Shown here in pieces: positions 58,485 to 64,000 of a stretch of 64,000 bases of DNA (position 1 is the first letter of the stretch; each line of letters starts with the position of its first letter). The stretch is from Buddleja alternifolia. Lineage: Eukaryota > Streptophyta > Magnoliopsida > Lamiales > Scrophulariaceae. Made by a program: the position numbers and the translations under genes. The notes under the pieces were generated by a model. The model searched no databases, was not told the origin of the DNA, and worked only from the letters and a program-made list of their open reading frames with translations. The DNA is taken from the NCBI GenBank assembly GCA_019426215.1, contig CM033391.1, positions 21,596,949-21,660,948 on the forward strand. Direction: 5' to 3'.

Positions 58485-58860
58485 GAGAAACGAAAAATAA
58501 TACCATTTGTTTTGAAAAAACTATGCATAATAGTGTTGTCAAATTCACCACCATGATCACATTGGAGAGATTTAATTTTAAATTGAAATTGGGTTTGAAC
58601 ATAGTTTAAAAAATTAATAAATACACTTGAGGCATCCGATTTTTGACGTAAAGGAAAAATCCAAAGAAAATGAGAAAAATCGTCTCAAAAGAGAATATAA
58701 TAACGAAAACCACTAAAGCTAGGGATAGGGGATGTCCACGAATCAAAATGAATAATGTCAAATAATCCACTACTGCGAGATAAAGAACTAGAAAAGGGAA
58801 AACGTTTGTGTTTGCCAAAGTTGATAGGTATGACATAAAGAATTAAAATCATTCGTATTA
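58195..58860 (-). pseudogene. Copia integrase core, frameshifted
   Basis: Read across frames: SGLFDIIHFDSWTSPIPSF (first Asp), a short break with a stop near 58683, then SLQCDHGGEFDN (second Asp) and [20 protein letters not shown] (Glu). The catalytic triad residues are all readable. Frame breaks near 58680, 58530 and 58400 disable it. Confidence 0.8.
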
Positions 58861-59852
58861 CAAGAAATAAAATTACGACTAGAAAGAAAACTAAGAATAG
58901 ATTGGCCAGGATGACCAAGACGACGATGCCAAAGAACAGGGGAAGTAGACGCACGCGAGGAGGTGGAAAAAGCAGAAAAGAGAGATTGCATGGGGTAGAG
59001 GTCGTCATCACTATCACTCCGAACAAGAAGGTCACCGGTCCGAAGATCCTTTACAGAAAAACCAAACGGGTCAAATTCAATGGAGCAATGATTATCATGA
59101 GTGAATTGCCTAACGGAAATAAGATTCTTAACTAACGACGAAGACACGAGAACATTATTGAGACTAAGAGAGTGAGATGGGGAGGAAAAAGTAAAATGAG
59201 CAACAAAATGAACCGGAATAATAGCACCATTACCAACCACAATTGAATTAGAAATACTAGAATGTACATTATTTAAAATACCTTGATGAGGTGTCATGTA
59301 GGCACTGGCCCCGGTATGCATGTACCAATTGTCATCGGGTTGCTGAAGAGTCATGGTGGAGAAAAGTTGCGAAAAATCAGTTGGAGCAATGACGTTTTGG
59401 CCAGGTGAGGCGGGCTGCATTTGGACTTGTTGCATGGTGTTTGAAGTGGATTGCGCATAATTGGGCGGTGCATAAGGGAAGGGGGCTGGAGGTAGGCCGC
59501 TTGAGCAGAGGTTGGCAGCTAGATTTTGAGGAATGGTGGGCACCGCTGAAGAGAAATATGCACCTGGATTTTGGGCCCAAGTGGGAGCTGGACTGGGCGG
59601 CATATGTGGAGGGCGGATTACGTGGGCCAACGCCTGAAAGAGGGACCAATTGATAGGTGTACTCGGGCGGGGCTGCTGGAGTAGAAATGGGTCGTGCATG
59701 TGGACCCAAAAAAGGGCTACCAAAATTATTGTATCCACTACGAGTTTAGTACCTACCATTACCTCGACCTCGACCACAAAAATTATTACGATTTGTGTTT
59801 CGAGATGGGTTTGGATTAGGGGTTTGGGTAAAAAGAGCAGTGGGCGAGTCAT
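58788..59852 (-). pseudogene. Copia gag-pol linker, protease and GAG-pre-integrase
   Basis: A Pro/Ala/Gln-rich linker leads to DNWYMHTGASAYMTPHQG at about 59295-59330. The protease motif normally reads D-T-G; here His (CAT, 59316-59318) replaces the catalytic Asp. HSLSLNNVLVSSSLVKNLIS and LWHRRLGHPGQSILSFL (GAG-pre-integrase) follow. The frame shifts near 58860 before the next zinc residues. Without the Asp the protease would be inactive. Confidence 0.88.
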
Positions 59853-60447
59853 GAGTCGGTGGAGTAGAGTGATAGCATTTTTCGCGAGACTCGTGAATTA
59901 TAAGTAAATTGCAAACTTCAGAAAAGGTAGGGAGAGGCTTTGTGGTGGTGATAACAGTAACTAAAGGAAGATAAGATTCTGGGAGGCCTTGTAAAAGTTG
60001 TAATAAAAAGGCTTGATCGGAAATCGGGCAATCCAAATCATGAAGGTTATCAGCGAGGGCCTTCATCTCTTGACAGTAATGGGAAATAGAAAGGGTACCT
60101 TTGTGAAAATTTCGAAATCGTTCATTAATTTCTAAGGAGCGAGTAGGTTTATTATTGAGAAAATTTGCTTCAATTTCATGCCAAAGATCACAAGAAGTGG
60201 CATACTCTAAATTTAAATTTTTAAGAATTTTAACATCAACAGTAGAGTAAAATCATTGTTTGATGGTGGAATCCAAAGAAAACCATTGATCATCAGTATC
60301 ACCGATGGGTTTAGATTGACCGGTGAGGTGTTCAAAAACCGAGTAACTACGGCAGAGATCCATAAACATACCTCGCCAAAGTTTGTAATTGGAATCAGTA
60401 TCAGTTAACTTAAAACCAAAGGAAGAATAAATATTTCTGGCAGCCAA
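59746..60447 (-). pseudogene. Copia gag
   Basis: ATG 60447 opens MAARNIYSSFGFKLTDTDSN and YKLWRGMF. A stop follows at about 60253, where WF is expected after LDSTIKQ (a TGG-to-TGA type change). The frame then continues to the UBN2-type gag region: LWHEIEANFLNNK, YCQEMKALADNLHDLDCPI and LLQGLPESYLPLV. The end is Arg/Gly-rich (NNFCGRGRGNGRY). A CCHC knuckle is not visible; the RG box may serve for RNA binding. Confidence 0.85.
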
Positions 60448-60504
60448 AGTCGGATGAATAGGCGACGATGAAAATAAAAGGGAGGCCTAGGATAGTTAGG
60501 GTTA

Positions 60505-60515
60505 GGCTGATACCA
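60505..60515 (-). other. Primer-binding site (initiator tRNA-Met)
   Basis: The minus strand reads TGGTATCAGCC directly after the 5' LTR, as expected for methionine tRNA priming. Confidence 0.88.
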
Positions 60516-60650
60516 TGTTAAGGTATAATTCTCCTTGATATTATTGATAGCAAAACCAGTATTTATAGAGAGTACAATAATAATGAAATAAGGAAATAAA
60601 ATAAGAGACCTAACTTAACATAAATATATAAAAACATATTTAGTCTAACA
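60516..60650 (-). repeat. 5' LTR of the short-LTR copia
   Basis: On the minus strand TGTTAGACTAAATATG...ACCTTAACA, 135 bp, with a TATA-type CTATAAATACTGG. It differs from the other LTR at only a few positions. Confidence 0.93.
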
Positions 60651-60819
60651 GAAATTAGATCATTTTTGTTGAATTCTTGACCAAGGTTGTATAAAACAAG
60701 CAACAAATTCATATAGATCATCTCAACGACTTCTTAAGAATTACAAATCTGCTTAAATTAGGCGACTTTAGAACTAGAACCTGTCATTCATATGTGAGCT
60801 CAATGATGAGGAGGGTGCT

Positions 60820-62905
60820 TAGATTCTCAATTTTTGTAGAAAGTTGGGACAATTCACGATCACATAGGCCGAATTATTGGGCTAAGGGAGGGCCTTCAAC
60901 TTGCATAGAGTCGGCGTGTGAACAAGATCATTATGGAAGTGGATTCGGAGGTTGCTTAGAAGACGATTTCTCATGGAGAATGTTAGGAATTTCATGTTAG
61001 ATGTTTTGATGATGACAAGATAGGATTTTATGTTAGACCCCAAAAATGTAAGTTTATGATTTCATAGAAACATTGTATAAGCATTTGAAAAGCTTACTTA
61101 ATTTGTCAGGTTTGAAATTTTATCTTTGTAGATTTTAGACTAAGTATTAAATACTGAATCGCTAATAGAGTTCTGTGTGAGTCTATGAAGAGATGAAGTT
61201 GAAGATCAGCGTCCAAAGTCAAAGTGAAGATGAAGATTTATTCCAAGCATCTGTCAAACGCTAAAGAACTATTTCAGGATTTTTTGCCCAAGCGTCCAAG
61301 TGACTCAAGCGTTGACTCAAGCTTCCGAGCGACTCAAGCGTTCAGCTTTCAGATTCACCTGAAGGATAAAACCCAAGTTATCAAGGACTTAAATGCAATC
61401 ACCAACGGTCATTTATTTCTAATGGGAAATAAATTCAAAATGCATTAAATGTTTGATAAGTGCATTAAATGTAACATGACAGTATGACTTGTGGACAAGC
61501 CACCTTTTGACTAAATTGTCAGCTTTTCAGAGTTCAAGTCTGCTCCTGTCCAATCAGAACCAGCAGAATTTCAGGAATGTCAGAAAGGGACTATTTGATG
61601 CGCTGCGTAAGAGACACGCGCCTGATTGTGTCCAACGAACAAATCCCAAGAATCTCTATAAATAGTACCCTCCAGCAAAACCTTAGAGAGAGTGCAGAGA
61701 GAGAAACTTTGCTGAAATAATTTGAGAGAAAAGCTTGCAAACTCCATAGCCAAAATTCATTAAGCTTCTCAAATACATTCCAAAGACAGTCACCGATATC
61801 TCAAACATCTTCATAGAAGAACCCTACACTATTATTGAGATATCCCAAGTTGTTTGAACTTCCCAACATCAAACAAACATGTTATAATAAACCCTCAACA
61901 TCTTTCATCTGAGTGAGAAAGTTTGTTGACTTCACAAGCAGTATTTTTTAGTACAAGAAGCTTGTTAAGGAAGGTCTTTATTGGAGCTGAAGTCTGTGTG
62001 ATCAAGAAGCTCGAGACCGTCTTTCCAGAAGCAGAGGATTGAAGTGGCTTGTAGCAGAAATCTGTGTGACCAAGGAGCTCAAGTCATCCATATCCATCTC
62101 TTCCTGTTTCCCTATTTTGTAGAAGTCTCTGTGTGACTCTTCGATAATCAATCTAGTGGATTGCCTCCGAGTGCAAATCAGAATAAGGACGTATCTGGGA
62201 TTACACCAACCAGTGAACCTTACAATATCTTATGTTACTTACTGCTTTATTGCTTTACCTTACTCTTGCATATTAATCTTTGAAAAGGCATTAAAATAGT
62301 TAAGCAACTATATCTGGAAAAAGAGAAGGCTAAGCTTTCAAATCAGACTTAGGCGCTTGACCAAGCGCTAAGCATTCTAAGCGTTCAAAACGTTTTAACC
62401 AAAAGCAACTAAGGAAAACTTTGTGATGCTAAATACTTTCAAAGTGAAGACTTATAAAATCATTCCGTTATGCTAACACTGATTAAAGAAGTGAATGCTT
62501 AAACTTATTTGGTTATAGTATTCAAATCTTGAAGTCTAAGTTAACTTTATAAAAACAGTCTTCATTAGACACTTAGGTCAAGCGCCTACTTTTCAAGCGT
62601 CCAACGAATTTTAATACGAAATTTTTGAAATCGAAAAAGACTTCAGGATCTATTCAACCCCCCTCCCCCCTTCTAGACCCTTTCGTATGCCACTTGGGAC
62701 AAACAGAGAAGTTAGACATCATCCTCTGGTAGAAATCATTATGGATTGTAGAGGCCTTCTATGTAAGCCTTGGACCTACGAGTTCCAGCATGTAATGAGA
62801 GAAAAGAACAACAATGCAGACGCACTGGCTAAGATGGGTCAGGAACTAAGGCAAGATTTCGACTTAGCTTATATTTTTGTAACAAAAAAAAAAATTATGT
62901 GAACT
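60820..62905 (+). pseudogene. RNase H-like fragment (LINE-type), split by a solo LTR
   Basis: Left part, about 60885-60980: GLREGLQLA, then RRVNKIIMEVDSEVA with stops. Right part, from 62711: RHHPLVEIIMDCRGLLCKPW, HVMREKNNNADALAKMGQ. Together they follow the conserved order of the plant RVT_3/RNase H domain found at the end of LINE polyproteins (E..GL..A, VE.DS, CR.LL, H..RE.N..AD.LAK). The frame is continuous in phase across the inserted LTR. No reverse transcriptase domain is nearby, so it is a fragment; a host RNase H-like gene is the alternative. Confidence 0.75.
60981..62705 (+). repeat. Solo LTR of the Sirevirus-like family, exact TSD
   Basis: TGTTAGGAATTTCATGTTAG to CACTTGGGACAAACA, 1725 bp, flanked by GAGAA at 60976-60980 and 62706-62710. 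It is about 200 bp longer than its relatives because of extra AAGCG-rich and 3' segments (for example 61290-61335 and 62020-62090). A TATA-type TCTATAAATAG lies near 61655. Confidence 0.93.
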
Positions 62906-62999
62906 CAATGTTTAAAAGTTAAAACCCATTCCACTGCTCTTTTCTGTCATTCCATTTTCTAAGTTATATCATACCATTATAGTTCTTAATTATTGATTC
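62906..62999. other. Short tail, no gene
   Basis: AT-rich sequence between the RNase H fragment's stop (62900-62902) and the next LTR; probably 3' tail of the fragment. Confidence 0.5.
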
Positions 63000-64000
63000 T
63001 GGTGGTCCCAAGTGGCATACGAAAGGGTTTAGAAGAGGGGGGTTGAATAGACCCTGAAGTCTTTTTCGACTTCAAAAATTTCGTATTACTTTTTAAAGAT
63101 TAGAACGCTTAGAAAGTTGAGTGCTTGGGTTAGGCGCTTCAGTAAAGATAACTTAAACTTAGTGATTTTAGCAATTTACCAAAGTAGGGTAATGCTTAGA
63201 TCACTTAATCAGGGTTAGCACAGCGAAAATGATTTTTTAAAGATTTAGCGTTTGTTTTGGTTAAATAGTCGTTTGGCAGTTTAGTTTGTCTTTTTCAGAA
63301 TAAATAATATAATATAAAACAAGACAACAATGAAAATAAATAACACAAGAAATTGTAAGGTTCACCGGGTGATGTAATCCCCGCTACGTCCTTCTTCTCC
63401 TTTTTCACTTGGAGGGAATTTACTAAGATGATTATAAAAGAATCACACAGAATCTTCTACAAAATAGTAAAGAAGTGAAGGATGATCTCGGGCTCCTTGA
63501 TCACACAGATTTCAACACCAATGAAGATCTTCTTCTACAAGCTTCTCTCACTCAGAAATACTGCCTGTAAGGGTTTTCAACTACTTTCTCACTCAGTTGA
63601 AAGGTTGAGGGTTTTGTCACATAGGTTTTGTTTGTTTTGGAAAGATCAAACAACTTAGAATATTTCAAAGATTTTGGCTATGGAGTTTCAAAGCTTTTCT
63701 TGAGATAATATTTCAGCAAAGGTTTCTTATGTTGATCGTGATTATTCTCTATCTTTAGGGTTTGCTTGGAGTAAGGTATTTATAAGCTATTCTTGAAAAT
63801 TGTCCGTTGGACACATGTGAGCGCGTGTTCTTCATGCGGCGCGTGAATCAGCCTTTTCTCTGACATTTCTGAAATCCTGCTGGTTCTGATTGGACAAGAG
63901 CAGCTTTGAACTCTGAAATCCTGACAGTCTAGTCAAAAAGGTGGCTTGTCCACAAGTCATACTAGCTTATCACATTTAATGCTCTTATCAGGCATTTAAT
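63000..64000 (-). repeat. LTR of the Sirevirus-like family, cut by window edge
   Basis: On the plus strand it opens TGGTGGTCCCAAGTGGCATAC, the reversed 3' end of the family LTR, and runs without a break to base 64000 (ATTTAATGCTCTTATCAGGC). About 500 bp are outside the window. Whether it is solo or part of an element cannot be decided here. Confidence 0.9.

Larger units (their letters stand above)
56109..60650 (-). mobile_element. Short-LTR Ty1/copia element (Ale/Retrofit-like), nearly complete
   Basis: The 4542-bp minus-strand element has 135-bp LTRs (60650-60516 and 56243-56109), an adjacent primer-binding site, one gag-pol region and a polypurine tract. Flanking pentamers AAAAT (left) and GAAAT (right) match at four of five positions. 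Short LTRs and the compact gag-pol suggest the Ale/Retrofit group; this is inference. Few disabling changes are visible, so it is among the best preserved elements here. Confidence 0.92.

Overview
The window is nuclear DNA of a flowering plant, most likely a eudicot. The evidence is plant-type Ty1/copia and Ty3/gypsy retrotransposons, a Mutator-like element (MULE) with a FAR1/SWIM-type transposase, hAT and Mutator MITEs, a tRNA-derived SINE and GT-AG introns. The species cannot be named from sequence alone. I see no intact host gene. Nearly everything is transposable-element DNA, much of it nested, and every long coding region carries stops or frameshifts.

Layout. 1-4348 (-): 5' part of a Sirevirus-like copia element (LTR, PBS, gag, start of pol), cut by the window edge. 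4349-8975: 3' remnant of a Tat-type gypsy element with a decayed antisense gene and a probable 3' LTR holding a MITE. 9992-17990 (-): remnant of a chromodomain gypsy element, split by a copia-type LTR that itself holds a 2.7-kb gypsy-type LTR and a Sirevirus-family solo LTR. 17990-19627: AT-rich DNA, microsatellites, a possible MITE. 19628-35500: a MULE with ~190-bp terminal inverted repeats and 9-bp target duplication, carrying an organelle-like insert and a transposase pseudogene split by a 10.5-kb Sirevirus-like element (22459-32934, TSD AATTT) with its own MITE. 35523-36981: a hAT MITE and a Mutator-type MITE. 37321-40711: a hAT-like foldback element made of an inverted minisatellite and a SINE. 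40824-50880: a full-length Tat gypsy element (TSD CATAC) with a spliced antisense gene. 50886-56108: mostly unassigned, with one candidate LTR. 56109-60650 (-): a nearly complete short-LTR copia element. 60820-62905: an RNase H fragment split by a Sirevirus-family solo LTR (TSD GAGAA). 63000-64000 (-): another LTR of that family running off the window.

Insertion order. Target-site duplications and interrupted reading frames allow several insertions to be ordered. One LTR family (TGTTAGGAATTTC...CTTGGGACCACCA, ~1.5-1.7 kb) occurs six times here, as full elements, solo LTRs and one internally deleted copy, so it dominates recent growth of the locus. The most distinctive structures are the two antisense genes of the Tat elements (one with three clear GT-AG introns), the 3.4-kb palindromic minisatellite hAT element, and the long extra reading region between pol and the 3' LTR of the Sirevirus-like element.
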